A stretch of 64,000 nucleotides of DNA from Dehalococcoidia bacterium UBA7891 (GCA_002500485.1 DLRJ01000072.1:1-64000), one strand, 5' to 3'. Counted from the stretch's first letter, positions 53,749 through 62,877 are shown. Notes: generated by a model from the letters alone, not told the origin. Translations and numbers: made by a program.

Positions 53749-55208
53749 GATTGGACGCCGCCTATCAAGGAACCAATTTCATATGGGGTCGTTTCTTTAG
53801 ATGATAGGTTACCAATGATTTTCCCTGAAAAACACACCAGTATTCGATCTGAAAAATTTATTAATTCATTTATGTCTGAAGATGAAAATATTATGGTGGT
53901 TCCACTTTTTGAACGGTCTAAAAGTTCCTGCCAAATCCATTCCGCAGATTCTATATCCAGTCCCCGAGTCGGGTGTTCCATCGATAAAACGGACAAGTTA
54001 TCTGGCATGAGTGCTAGCAAAAGTCTTTGTTGGTTTCCCCCTGACAAATCTTCGGGTTTTGAGGTAACAGTTCCTCGAATAGAGTATTCCTGCAATTTAC
54101 ATTCAGCTATTTGTCGAGATTCCTTCCAATCTATTGTTTTACGACTTTGGTTCCCGGTTAAGGCAAAATGTTCAGTTATCGTCAATCCCTGAATTAAACC
54201 TTCTCCTGCTCTATCTGCGGGAAGATAATGGAACCCGTTTTCCATGTACCATTTATAAGAATGGTTCGTTATATTTTCCCCTTTGAAATACGTGCTACCC
54301 CTGTAAGTTTTTGTTAATCCTGTAATGTTTCTCAACAAAAGACGCTGGCCTGCACCTTCCAAGCCCGCTAATCCAATGATTTCGCCTTCAGAAAATTTAC
54401 AATGGACCTCTTCGATGGTCGAGGTTTCCTCCTTTGCACAAATACCATCCAAAATAAGTAAATCTTGACCTAGAACAGTTTGATTTTGCGGGAGAGATTG
54501 TGTGTAACCCCCAAACATAAGATTCACCAAATCTGAGGTAGGACAAGGTACAGTCAGAGTATCTATCAACACTCCTTTTCTCAGAACAGTTACTCGATCA
54601 CAAATTGATTGAATTTCATCCAACTTGTGTGAAACAAAAATAACAGACATTCCGCTTGCAGCAAGTCGTTCGATAGTCTTGAATAAATTTTCCCGTTGGG
54701 CTTCTGAAATAGCCGTGGTGGGTTCGTCTAGAATCAATACTCGGGCGCCCATCCAGAGTAATCTAGCCATTTCCAATTGCTGTCTTTCTCCTATGGTTAG
54801 ACTTGAAGCAACAGTGTCCGGGTCTAGATCAAATCCGTATTCTTGAGATATTTTGTGTATATCATCACGTACAAGTTTCCTATCAAAATCACGGGATTTG
54901 GGTAAACCCGCGAGAAAATTATCCACAATTGAAAACGGAAGAAACACTAAGGGTTCTTGATGTAATATTCCAATCCCCGCCTCTATCGCATCTGTAGGAG
55001 ACGACAGATCCAGGTATTCTCCATCAAGCTCAACTGTCCCTGCATCGCTTGTCAACGATCCGGAGATTATGTTTACTAAAGTAGATTTCCCTGCTCCATT
55101 TTCACCAAGCAATCCATGAATCTCACCTTGGCCTATATCGATAGATATATCGTTATTAGCTAAGACGGTTCCAAAACTTTTGCTTATATTGAGTAACTTC
55201 AAAGACAT
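53745..55208 (-). CDS. ABC transporter ATP-binding protein (BMP/nucleoside type, two ABC domains)
   Basis: A 487-residue protein with two ABC domains. The first has Walker A GENGAGKSTLVNI near residue 35, signature LTIGERQQLEMARLL near 141 and Walker B VLILDEPTTAI; the second has GLEGAGQRLLLRN (imperfect Walker A), LSGGNQQRLLLALM near residue 391, and LSMEHPTRGLDI. The second domain's Walker B region (SVLSMEHPTRG) lacks the usual acidic pair, as in many members. First gene of this transporter after the binding protein. Confidence 0.93.
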   Translation of the reverse strand: MSLKLLNISKSFGTVLANNDISIDIGQGEIHGLLGENGAGKSTLVNIISGSLTSDAGTVELDGEYLDLSSPTDAIEAGIGILHQEPLVFLPFSIVDNFLAGLPKSRDFDRKLVRDDIHKISQEYGFDLDPDTVASSLTIGERQQLEMARLLWMGARVLILDEPTTAISEAQRENLFKTIERLAASGMSVIFVSHKLDEIQSICDRVTVLRKGVLIDTLTVPCPTSDLVNLMFGGYTQSLPQNQTVLGQDLLILDGICAKEETSTIEEVHCKFSEGEIIGLAGLEGAGQRLLLRNITGLTKTYRGSTYFKGENITNHSYKWYMENGFHYLPADRAGEGLIQGLTITEHFALTGNQSRKTIDWKESRQIAECKLQEYSIRGTVTSKPEDLSGGNQQRLLLALMPDNLSVLSMEHPTRGLDIESAEWIWQELLDRSKSGTTIIFSSSDINELINFSDRILVCFSGKIIGNLSSKETTPYEIGSLIGGVQS

Positions 55209-55228
55209 GAAGTCTACCTAGTTTCTTT

Positions 55229-56425
55229 CTATTCAGTTGTTGATGCCCCTTCAATCCCTTCAAGCAACATAGGGAGATACCAAATCTCCTTATCGGTGGC
55301 TTCTTTACCATCAGCCAAAAAAGCTGATCCATCTTGATAATTTATAGGGCCCCTCCAAAGATTTAGCTCGTCTTTAGCCAATTTTTGTATGAATTCATCC
55401 AGGGATTTTGAATTATCTGCTGTTAAGCCCTCGCCTTTCATAAAGCCTATAGCGCTGGAGTCATGATCATTGATATTATCCCAGTCTGGGCCCACCCAAT
55501 CGAACGAAGTCTTGAAATTTCCGTCGATTACTGATTTAGCTATCTTGTGGTAAGAAGGTCCCCAATTGAAGTAAGGGACTCCCAAACATACCGCAGGTGC
55601 CTCCAAACATGCACCTTCATAGTCGTAAGGTACTGCCCATACTGTTTTCCCCGAAGCTGCTGCTTGACCAGCAACAACAATGGCTTCTGTAGTATCGATT
55701 CCTGAGATTACTACGTCTGATCCAGATGCAATGAAATCGTTTACCACAACAGTTGGATCCTGGGTTACACCTGGAATATTGAACCAAAAACCTATCCAGG
55801 TCACTTTAAATTTCAAATCAGAAGCGCTTTTCCCTTTTACCGTTTCCCAGCAATGTTTTGCTCCTAAGTAGGTTGAGCTAACCAGTCGTCTCGTTTCCGC
55901 ATTAATCAAAGGACCAAGATATGAAATATTACCAGTATCCGACTGAAGGGCAGCAGCACATCCTGCAATCATTTTCCCGTATTCCATCTTCCCCATCACG
56001 TTACCCAAACTTTTCAAATCACTACGATAATCCTCTCCATCTGACCAAGCTGTATCACCTGAAGCCCATATCATTGGAGTATCCGGATGGGCAGCTGCTG
56101 CCTCCAAAATCCCATCTTTCATATCGTCAGATGTTGCCAAAATTAGGTTAGCACCCTGCGAAATCATGTCCTCCACAATTTGAGGGACTGTAACATTGGG
56201 GGAATCAGCGGGGTTAACTTTGTCAATTGTGATAACTTCTCCACCTGTCTTACTAACAGCATACGAGGCACCTTCGAAGTGTGCTTGCGACCACCCGTGA
56301 TCATTCTGTGGCCCAACCAGTATCAAACCCAATTTGAAGGAGTCGCTATCAACACCGCCACTACTAGAACAGGCCCCTAAAGACAAAAGTAAGATCAATA
56401 TTAGAGGCAACAATTTGAAACGCAT
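55229..56425 (-). CDS. BMP-family substrate-binding lipoprotein
   Basis: A 398-residue BMP (PnrA-like) protein: signal peptide with lipobox LSLGACSSS near Cys19, then FKLGLILVGPQNDHGWSQAH, ILATSDDMKDGILEAAA, MWASGDTAWSDG, DVVISGIDTTEAIVV and a C-terminal YLPMLLEGIEGAS. The family binds purine nucleosides; nucleoside specificity is supported by the downstream HPRT-like gene. The ATG at 56425 with AAGGAG 8 nt upstream gives a proper signal peptide, so an in-frame start at 56500 is rejected. It is the first gene of the transporter operon. Confidence 0.93.
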   Translation of the reverse strand: MRFKLLPLILILLLSLGACSSSGGVDSDSFKLGLILVGPQNDHGWSQAHFEGASYAVSKTGGEVITIDKVNPADSPNVTVPQIVEDMISQGANLILATSDDMKDGILEAAAAHPDTPMIWASGDTAWSDGEDYRSDLKSLGNVMGKMEYGKMIAGCAAALQSDTGNISYLGPLINAETRRLVSSTYLGAKHCWETVKGKSASDLKFKVTWIGFWFNIPGVTQDPTVVVNDFIASGSDVVISGIDTTEAIVVAGQAAASGKTVWAVPYDYEGACLEAPAVCLGVPYFNWGPSYHKIAKSVIDGNFKTSFDWVGPDWDNINDHDSSAIGFMKGEGLTADNSKSLDEFIQKLAKDELNLWRGPINYQDGSAFLADGKEATDKEIWYLPMLLEGIEGASTTE

Positions 56426-56585
56426 AAGAGGTTCTCCTTTGAATTTAACTCTTTTCGGGCGGTCATTTTTGACAAAATCGGCAAAACATCTCTTTGTCAT
56501 TAATTATGCACACACAAGTCTATGCTTCAATTGGAGATAGTGGATATCGCAACTGTTAAACTTTTGTAAACTGTGAGCACATTTT

Positions 56586-57638
56586 CTAGAGGTATGGCAT
56601 CACTTTTTCAGCGAACAATTTCATGGAATGCTGAACCACTTCAGTCGTATTTCTACCCCTTCTGTTAAATTCCAATATACATTGATCCATTCCGGGAATT
56701 CTATCTTCTAGTTCCCTTAGACTCTCTATGCAACCTTCCGGGCTATCGTAAATGCAGTGTTCTAGTGCCGTTGCAAAATTCCAAGACCCCCAACCACCAG
56801 CACCTGATGAGAAGTCATGCCGACCACCTCCTATTGCTGAAGAATGCACAGGAGGGCCATCGCCAATCACATCACTGTCAAGCCAATTTTTCCGCATCAA
56901 GTCATGGGCTTTTTCCTTACTCTCAGCCACAAAAAAAGAAACTACAACATGAAAAGGTTGCGGGTTACCATTTGCTGCACCTTCGTTTACATTGGCTTTG
57001 AAAGTTTTTATATGCGCTCCCAAGTTAGCTATCGATTGGCTTAAAGTTATTCCAACCACACCCAACCCGTTTTGCGCAGCAAATTTGAAAGACCCATCAC
57101 TATTTGCCGCCATCAAAAGTGGCGGGTAAGGGCCTTGAACTGGCTTTGGAAGAACTGGGACATCATTGAAATCCCAATAGTTTCCCTTGAAATTTAGTCT
57201 GCTCTCAGCCCAAGCATTTTTGAGGACATCAGAATATTCAGAAACCATGGCTCTACTTTCGTCACCGTCTATTTCTGAAGATACTCCCATTACTTGACTA
57301 GACGGGCCACCCCATCTACCACCTATGCACAAGTCCAATCTACCTTTCGTCAAAATATCGCAAGTTGCCACCTCAGTAGCTAAATTTAATGGGTGGTGCA
57401 TTGGAACCTGGGTCGCTAGAGTACCAAACCGAATCTTTGTTGTATGCTGAGCCGCCGCCGCCACCACCAATAAAGGTTCTGACATTGGCCTCGTCGGATA
57501 AAAAGGTGCTTCTGCCAACCAACCTTCAACAAAACCCAGGTTTTCAGCCAAAATCAACTCTTCAATGGTTTCCCAGTGTCGACGGCCCACATCCGATCCC
57601 TCATAGCCGGGAACTTGCCAAAATACTCCAAATTTCAA
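56586..57638 (-). CDS. LLM class flavin-dependent oxidoreductase
   Basis: A 350-residue luciferase-like monooxygenase: GFVEGWLAEAPFYPTRPMSE near residue 36, KIRFGTLATQVPMHHPLNLA near residue 67, TKGRLDLCIGGRWGGPSSQV near residue 97, and KFAAQNGLGVVGITLSQSI near residue 184. It starts with TTG, after AGGAG. It lies directly downstream of the cupin gene, which may act in the same pathway. Cofactor (FMN or F420) and substrate are not determined. Confidence 0.92.
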   Translation of the reverse strand: MKFGVFWQVPGYEGSDVGRRHWETIEELILAENLGFVEGWLAEAPFYPTRPMSEPLLVVAAAAQHTTKIRFGTLATQVPMHHPLNLATEVATCDILTKGRLDLCIGGRWGGPSSQVMGVSSEIDGDESRAMVSEYSDVLKNAWAESRLNFKGNYWDFNDVPVLPKPVQGPYPPLLMAANSDGSFKFAAQNGLGVVGITLSQSIANLGAHIKTFKANVNEGAANGNPQPFHVVVSFFVAESKEKAHDLMRKNWLDSDVIGDGPPVHSSAIGGGRHDFSSGAGGWGSWNFATALEHCIYDSPEGCIESLRELEDRIPGMDQCILEFNRRGRNTTEVVQHSMKLFAEKVMPYL

Positions 57639-57657
57639 ATTGTCTCACTCCTGGAAT

Positions 57658-57972
57658 TTATTCCACTGGTATGGCTATGGATACTCTGGTCCTATCCCCA
57701 ACCGCCTTCGTCGTGTGACCTTGTCCCGTTAAATCTTCAGCAAGCATCATATCTCCAGGGCCCAAGGTATACACAGATCCATCTCCTAGGCCTATTTCTA
57801 CTTGACCTTCCAAGGTAACTATAAATTGCTTCTTTGGGGCCACATGCCAGTCAATGAAATTTCCAGGTTCATGCCACCGAAAAACAATACCTGTTGCTGG
57901 CAAATCAGCAGGCGGAGAATACTCCTCCATGTGGGACTGTCCGTCATCTCCGGTGAAAATTCTATAAAACAT
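57658..57972 (-). CDS. Cupin domain protein
   Basis: A 104-residue single cupin: IVFRWHEPGNFIDWHVAPKK, with the HxH metal-type positions partly replaced, then the second motif GDMMLAEDLTGQGHTTKA with conserved Gly, Asp and His. Function unknown; it precedes the LLM gene by 19 bp. Confidence 0.85.
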   Translation of the reverse strand: MFYRIFTGDDGQSHMEEYSPPADLPATGIVFRWHEPGNFIDWHVAPKKQFIVTLEGQVEIGLGDGSVYTLGPGDMMLAEDLTGQGHTTKAVGDRTRVSIAIPVE

Positions 57973-58090
57973 TCTTACCCCCTAATACTAGAAGTTTCTT
58001 TGTTTACACCAAATATCTTTTCGTAATTGATCATCAAGGATACAGAGCATCCAACGAATAACAACATACCGCTCCTGGTGAAATTTAATT

Positions 58091-58321
58091 TTATGGGCGT
58101 ATATCTAGCTTCCATTCACCTGATGTAGATGAAGGGGATATTTTGCACTTAATCTTTTTTTCCAACGATTTTGGGAGGGCGTAGGTACCAACCATGTGCG
58201 AAGAGGTTAAAAAGGTGGTTCCAACTCCATATTGAGCCTCATTTATCGCTTCATCAACACGAGCTATTTGTTCTGGAATTGATAAATTCGTCATATCTAC
58301 AGTTTCTTGAGGTTTCCCCAT
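58091..58321 (-). CDS. Small protein of unknown function, downstream of yeeE
   Basis: A 76-residue protein; MGKPQETVDMTNLSIPEQIA, then FLTSSHMVGTYALPKSLEKK and a C-terminal KISPSSTSGEWKLDIRP. No signal or membrane segment. The ATG at 58321 immediately follows the yeeE stop (58323-58325), so it is translationally coupled. Its link with the sulfur transporter is inferred from position only. Confidence 0.65.
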   Translation of the reverse strand: MGKPQETVDMTNLSIPEQIARVDEAINEAQYGVGTTFLTSSHMVGTYALPKSLEKKIKCKISPSSTSGEWKLDIRP

Positions 58322-58322
58322 T

Positions 58323-59567
58323 TTAGGGAAACCTTTTGATCCACTGGACACCCAGGTAGGCTCCTAAAGCTAGCCCTACGGCATATACCCATCCATTGAG
58401 TGCTAGAGAGGGAACAGCCGAAAAGAAAGCCCCCAATGTGCAACCTAACCCAAGCCCAGCACCATATCCCATAATCACCCCCCCCACTATCGATTGCACA
58501 TATCTAACCGGAGTTTGTGGAATTCTCAATTTGAACTCACGGGCAAATACAGCTGATGCCAACGCTCCGGCGACAATACCAAAATTCAGGAAAAATCCGC
58601 CGGTGAGCCAAGATCCTTCTGCCACTGTCATAGCACATGCCCCTAAACCCTCCATACCCTTCAAATGTAGTTCTTGCAGTCCCAGGTTAGTACTCAAAGA
58701 TGTCGTCCACCGGGATATTTCTCCGACAACCCCTAAAGGCCTAAACCTGACAAACAATAATATATTGATTATTCCTAGGGCTATCCCACCTATAATCGGA
58801 CTCCATTCCTTCCTAAAAATGTTCCTCAAATACCCTGTTATTTCTGAAGTTGTATTAGCAGGATTGTTTTCTTGAGATTTTCTTTTTATTTCTGGCATAA
58901 TGAATCCCGCGGTAGCCCTTCTTTCCCTCCAAACAGCAAGATAAAGTAAGGCTGCCAGAAGGAAAGTGGTGACCACCAGAGCGCCTGTATAGGAGATTTC
59001 AGCCGGCATCCAAATCTGTGCTTCAGAAGAAATCAAATTGTCCCACCACCAATTCCAGGAATTATTAAGCAGGAAGAGACCCACCATAACTCCCCCTATG
59101 GCAAGCCAAGACCCCACATAACCTTCTCCCATCCTATATAGGGATCCTGACACACATCCTCCTGCCAAAACCATACCGATCCCAAATAAGGTGCCTGCAA
59201 TTAAAGTAGACAATCCCACAGGCAACACATTGGCATCTGACGGGGGGACTCCAAATCCTGGGTTTGGCGACACCGTGCTCATCACCATTACAAACCCTAC
59301 GGTGCAAACAGCAAGACCAACCAAAACCCCCTTTAATATTCGAGTTTGTCCCAGAAGGAAAAAATCTCTAAAGGCCGATGTGAAACAAAATCGACTTCTT
59401 TGCACAGTTATACCAAAGGCAATACCAGCTAACCAAAAAACAGCCTCCCCATGAGTACCGGCATAGATTGTGTACCCAAGAATTAATAACAAAACCCCCG
59501 ACACGACAAGGGCCCAAAAAGTATTTTTATCTATCTTCCCTTTTCTTGACGCTGTAGCTATCTGCAT
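58323..59567 (-). CDS. YeeE/YedE (TsuA-like) thiosulfate-type transporter
   Basis: A 414-residue membrane protein with at least eight hydrophobic segments. The three conserved cysteines of the family are in place: QRSRFCFTSAFRDFFL near residue 54, LAGGCVSGSLYRMGEGY near residue 139, and LGLGCTLGAFFSAVPSLALN near residue 373; a fourth is in EGLGACAMTVAEGSW. TsuA transports thiosulfate using these cysteines. It is divergent from the tusA/rhodanese genes, across the leader region, so a reduced-sulfur uptake locus is inferred. The specific ion cannot be read from the sequence. Confidence 0.9.
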   Translation of the reverse strand: MQIATASRKGKIDKNTFWALVVSGVLLLILGYTIYAGTHGEAVFWLAGIAFGITVQRSRFCFTSAFRDFFLLGQTRILKGVLVGLAVCTVGFVMVMSTVSPNPGFGVPPSDANVLPVGLSTLIAGTLFGIGMVLAGGCVSGSLYRMGEGYVGSWLAIGGVMVGLFLLNNSWNWWWDNLISSEAQIWMPAEISYTGALVVTTFLLAALLYLAVWRERRATAGFIMPEIKRKSQENNPANTTSEITGYLRNIFRKEWSPIIGGIALGIINILLFVRFRPLGVVGEISRWTTSLSTNLGLQELHLKGMEGLGACAMTVAEGSWLTGGFFLNFGIVAGALASAVFAREFKLRIPQTPVRYVQSIVGGVIMGYGAGLGLGCTLGAFFSAVPSLALNGWVYAVGLALGAYLGVQWIKRFP

Positions 59568-59748
59568 AAATTCCTACTGCTATTTCTTGCTGATGCTATG
59601 TCTCCCTGTTGGCATTTAAATTAAACGAAGGCGCATCTCAACCAGCGTATCCAACAAGCACAATTTATATAGACTAACTAAGTACCCCCATATACTACAT
59701 AAATTTTTTCTTATGAATAGTGCAACCCAGCAGATCATTAAGTTTAAT

Positions 59749-59777
59749 TTGACATAAAAGGTACTATTCGGTAACTT
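59749..59777 (+). promoter_or_regulatory. Promoter of the tusA leader RNA
   Basis: -35 TTGACA at 59749-59754, 17-nt spacer, -10 TAACTT at 59772-59777. The implied start, about 59784, leads into a structured RNA that ends in a strong terminator. Confidence 0.55.
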
Positions 59778-59783
59778 TATAGC

Positions 59784-59955
59784 CTCATGATAACTAATAG
59801 AAAATACGGCTTACTCAAGCAGACTATGTGCCTCGTGAGTGCATACCGTCTTGCAGGTAAGTGTTCTTGTATGAATTAACAAGGGGTATTTTTCTAGTCG
59901 CTTAATGGCGAATAAACATAACCCCGTCCGCATTGGCTGGACGGGGTTTTTTTTT
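59784..59955 (+). ncRNA. Structured leader or small RNA upstream of tusA
   Basis: About 170 nt. A closing helix AGC(A)GACTA (59818-59826) pairs with TAGTCGCT (59895-59902). Inside it ATACC (59843-59847) can pair with GGTAT (59885-59889), CTTGT (59866-59870) with ACAAG (59879-59883), and TATGTGC with GTGCATA. GGGGT (59883-59887) could instead pair with ACCCC (59921-59925), which is the left arm of the terminator. This is the logic of a terminator/antiterminator switch, but I match no known riboswitch class. A free-standing small RNA is the alternative. Confidence 0.5.
59920..59955 (+). terminator. Strong intrinsic terminator in front of tusA
   Basis: Perfect 10-bp stem AACCCCGTCC / GGACGGGGTT at 59920-59929 and 59939-59948, 9-nt loop, run of nine T (59947-59955). 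It lies 27 bp before the tusA start on the coding strand, so it would terminate the leader unless bypassed. Confidence 0.92.
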
Positions 59956-59982
59956 GAATAAACACAAAGGAGTTTTCGAAAA

Positions 59983-60225
59983 ATGCCAAATGACTCAAAT
60001 CCAATTTTGCTGGACGTAAGAGGTGAAATATGCCCTTATCCAATGCTCAGAACGAATAAGGAACTAGATAATTCGAAACAACCGCTGACAGCTTTGGATG
60101 TACTAACTGATCACCCACCAGCACTGTCCACTATACCTCCTGAAGCCATGAAACGAGGGTATGGGTGCGAAATTGAAGAGATGGAAGCCGGTGAATGGAA
60201 AATTCGTTTATTTAAACCAGAGTAG
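59983..60225 (+). CDS. tusA: TusA-family sulfurtransferase
   Basis: An 80-residue TusA-like persulfide carrier: LLDVRGEICPYPMLRTNKEL with the CPxP active cysteine near residue 17, and the C-terminal KRGYGCEIEEMEAGEWKI, including a second cysteine near residue 65. TusA-type proteins relay sulfane sulfur in tRNA thiolation, molybdopterin or dissimilatory pathways. Adjacency to a YeeE transporter and a rhodanese suggests sulfur uptake or oxidation. AAAGGAG lies about 10 nt before the ATG. Confidence 0.93.
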   Translation: MPNDSNPILLDVRGEICPYPMLRTNKELDNSKQPLTALDVLTDHPPALSTIPPEAMKRGYGCEIEEMEAGEWKIRLFKPE

Positions 60226-60261
60226 AGATATCTACATAAAAAACGTTACAGGAGCACAGAT

Positions 60262-61206
60262 ATGCTGATACACCGATTGACCAAAATGGGTTTTGGAATG
60301 CTAGTAGGAGCGCTAATTTTAGGCGTCCTAAGTGCCTGCTCAAGCACTTCCGGTGTGTCTGAAGACACATCATTGGATAGTAGAGGTTACTCATCCACAG
60401 AGCGACTGGTGTCAACAAAATGGGTCGCAGATAATCTCGACAACAAAAATGTAAAGGTTATTGATATCAGAAAAGCTGAAGACTATGACGCTGGACACAT
60501 TCCTGGTGCCTTAAACTACTCTTCCAAAGAACTCCAGGTTGAATCTGGAGGGGTGAAAGGTTTAATCCCACCATCAACAGATATTTCGAATAAACTTAGT
60601 TCTTTAGGTATAAAAAGTGACGACACCATAATCATCTATGACGGCATAAAAAATCTCTGGTCAACAAGGTTTTTGTGGACACTGGATGTATACGGTCATG
60701 ATGACGCAAGGATGATGGACGGTTCCTTTGGTTTGTGGGAAAAAGAAAACAGGAAAATTACCGCCGATGCTACTCCAGCAAAGACCTCTACCTATAAATT
60801 CACAGGTACGGCCAATAGTGAACTGGTCACAAGTATAGAGACAGTACTGGGTTCCTTAGATGATTCCTCCTCGGTAGTCCTAGACACCAGAGGGGCAGAG
60901 GAATTTGCAGGACGTGATGTAAGGGCCAGTAGAGGGGGCCATATTCCAGGTTCCATACATGTTGAATGGGTGAACAACGTTGATGAAGATGGTAGATTTC
61001 TACCTGCCTCAGATTTAAAAGAATTGTATGCATCTGCGTACATAACGGACGAGTTAGGCGATATTTATACCTTATGCCAAACGGCAGTCAGGGCAACCCA
61101 CAGCTGGTATGTACTGGCTGATCTACTTGGCTTTGATAATGTATCCGTCTATGATGGGTCTTGGACTGAATGGGGTAACAGAGAAGATACACCTATCGAC
61201 TCCTAG
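60262..61206 (+). CDS. Tandem rhodanese sulfurtransferase, predicted lipoprotein
   Basis: A 314-residue protein. The N-terminus is a signal peptide ending in the lipobox LSACSS near Cys26. Two rhodanese domains follow: the first (VIDIRKAEDYDAGHIPGALN; IYDGIKNLWSTR) lacks the cysteine, the second has the active cysteine in LCQTAVRATHSW near residue 273. This is the 3-mercaptopyruvate/thiosulfate sulfurtransferase layout, exported to the outer face of the membrane. It follows tusA by 36 bp and probably shares its transcript. It would supply or accept persulfide sulfur. Confidence 0.92.
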   Translation: MLIHRLTKMGFGMLVGALILGVLSACSSTSGVSEDTSLDSRGYSSTERLVSTKWVADNLDNKNVKVIDIRKAEDYDAGHIPGALNYSSKELQVESGGVKGLIPPSTDISNKLSSLGIKSDDTIIIYDGIKNLWSTRFLWTLDVYGHDDARMMDGSFGLWEKENRKITADATPAKTSTYKFTGTANSELVTSIETVLGSLDDSSSVVLDTRGAEEFAGRDVRASRGGHIPGSIHVEWVNNVDEDGRFLPASDLKELYASAYITDELGDIYTLCQTAVRATHSWYVLADLLGFDNVSVYDGSWTEWGNREDTPIDS

Positions 61207-61334
61207 ATCAGACTAGGATTCTACTAGGACAACAGTAAAGCACTGCTCATGTTGCTCATCAACCCAAATGAATAACATGGGCAGTTTTCAATTTCGCACG
61301 ATACCCAATAATAAGAATTAATAGGAGCATCAGT

Positions 61335-62123
61335 ATGGGAACTTTAGATGGCAGGGTAGCTTTAGTAACGGGATCAAGCCGAGGAATTGGAGAATACATG
61401 GCTCTCCATTTTGCAAAAGCTGGAGCCAAAGTGGCGATTGCTGCTCGGACTACTGAAGTAACCGATAAAAGACTCCCGGGCACCATTTATTCGGTGGCAG
61501 AATCAATCAATAAAGATGGCGGTGAGGCAATTGGAGTCCAAATGAATATGAGAGACCCTGAAAGTATCACAGCCGGGGTCGATGAAACGGTGGAAAAACT
61601 CGGGGGACTCGATATAGTAGTCAACAATGCCGCGATATTGGTTCCTGGATCGCTCGAAACCGTCCAAGACAGGCACATCGATTTAATATGGCAAATAGAT
61701 TTACGCGGACCATTAATCCTGATGAAACGTGCCCTGCCCCACCTGAAATCGGCAGGTGCGGGAGATTTCATAAATGTATCTTCAGTCGCTGGCGTTTTCC
61801 CAGGACCAGGACCTTATGAGGACACCCCTTCTAGAAGAGACGGGAGTTTTTATGGAATGATAAAAGCTGGGTTAGAGCGATTTTCACAGGGGCTTGCCAA
61901 AGAGTTGCAAGGAGACAAAATTAAAGTGAATGTACTTTCCCCTCAAGGTCGTATTAAAACCCCAGGAAATATATGGGCCGAAAACGATCCGGAAAACCCA
62001 TCCCTTGAATTTGAAGCTGCTGATGAAATGGGCAAAGCGGGTGTATGGATATGCGAACAACCTAACACCTATACTGGCCATATCCTTTTTGATCAAGATG
62101 TTTGTAAAGAGCAAAATTTGTAG
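61335..62123 (+). CDS. SDR family oxidoreductase
   Basis: A 262-residue SDR: VTGSSRGIGEYMALHFA, the basic ARTTEV near residue 40 (suggesting NADP), NNAAILVPGSLE, Ser in NVSSVAGVFPG and Tyr/Lys in YGMIKAGLERF. C-terminal PNTYTGHILFDQD replaces the usual GG ending. Similar to hydroxysteroid-dehydrogenase-like SDRs; substrate unknown. GGAG lies 8 nt before the ATG. Confidence 0.92.
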   Translation: MGTLDGRVALVTGSSRGIGEYMALHFAKAGAKVAIAARTTEVTDKRLPGTIYSVAESINKDGGEAIGVQMNMRDPESITAGVDETVEKLGGLDIVVNNAAILVPGSLETVQDRHIDLIWQIDLRGPLILMKRALPHLKSAGAGDFINVSSVAGVFPGPGPYEDTPSRRDGSFYGMIKAGLERFSQGLAKELQGDKIKVNVLSPQGRIKTPGNIWAENDPENPSLEFEAADEMGKAGVWICEQPNTYTGHILFDQDVCKEQNL

Positions 62124-62154
62124 TAAGGAAACAGATAGCCATTCCAATATAACT

Positions 62155-62877
62155 ATGCCTCTGCAACATCTACGGTTACTTCATACCTCAGACACACATC
62201 TTGGGGATCATCTAGGTCACCCGTCGTCGAACAACGCCTTACAGAAGGTTGTATCTGAAACAATTCTCTTAGGAGCAGATTTTCTATTGTTGGCCGGGGA
62301 CGTATTTGATAACGAAAGAATATCTGACGAAACTGTAAAATTTTTCTTGGATGAAATATATAAATTAGAAACACCTGTAATTTTATTACCGGGTAATCAT
62401 GATTTGATGCACGACACATCCATATATAAACGGGGGATTTTCAAAGATTATCCCAGCAACCTTTTTATATTTAAGGAGGAGGACGGTGAGATTATTGAAT
62501 TCTATGATCAAGGTATCAAATTCTGGGGTAAAGCCATGTCTGAGCACAGTCCTTCTTTCCAACCGTTGTCACCGCTCCCTCACCCTGAAAAAAACACGTG
62601 GTTTATAGGCATGGCCCACGGACATTTCGAGGCGATAGAAACCAATTCCGGGAGGTCATCATTAATATCCCCAGGAGAGATCAACAAATCACCTTTTAAT
62701 TATATTGCTCTAGGCCACTGGGACCTCTACACCGATGTATCCCAAGGACAAAACCTTGCGGTTTACTCGGGATGTCCTATGACCATAGGGGCTAAAAGTG
62801 GACCAGGGTTTGTGAGTCTTGTGGATTTGGATCCTGAAAAAGGAACACTCTACGAGAAATGGGCCATCAAATCTTAA
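62155..62877 (+). CDS. Metallophosphoesterase
   Basis: A 240-residue calcineurin-like phosphoesterase: LLHTSDTHLGDHLGH near residue 8, LLLAGDVFDNE near residue 42, LLPGNHDLMHD near residue 79, MAHGHFEAIE near residue 160, and ALGHWDLYTDVS with the last His. It resembles the nuclease domain of SbcD and Mre11 but lacks their tail; no SbcC is near. The ATG at 62155 has no clear ribosome binding site. Its stop overlaps the convergent SDR gene by 4 bp. Confidence 0.87.
   Translation: MPLQHLRLLHTSDTHLGDHLGHPSSNNALQKVVSETILLGADFLLLAGDVFDNERISDETVKFFLDEIYKLETPVILLPGNHDLMHDTSIYKRGIFKDYPSNLFIFKEEDGEIIEFYDQGIKFWGKAMSEHSPSFQPLSPLPHPEKNTWFIGMAHGHFEAIETNSGRSSLISPGEINKSPFNYIALGHWDLYTDVSQGQNLAVYSGCPMTIGAKSGPGFVSLVDLDPEKGTLYEKWAIKS

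Noticed and set aside
55229..56500. BMP protein starting at 56500
   Set aside because: That start buries the signal peptide behind 25 unrelated residues; ATG 56425 has AAGGAG and a clean lipobox.
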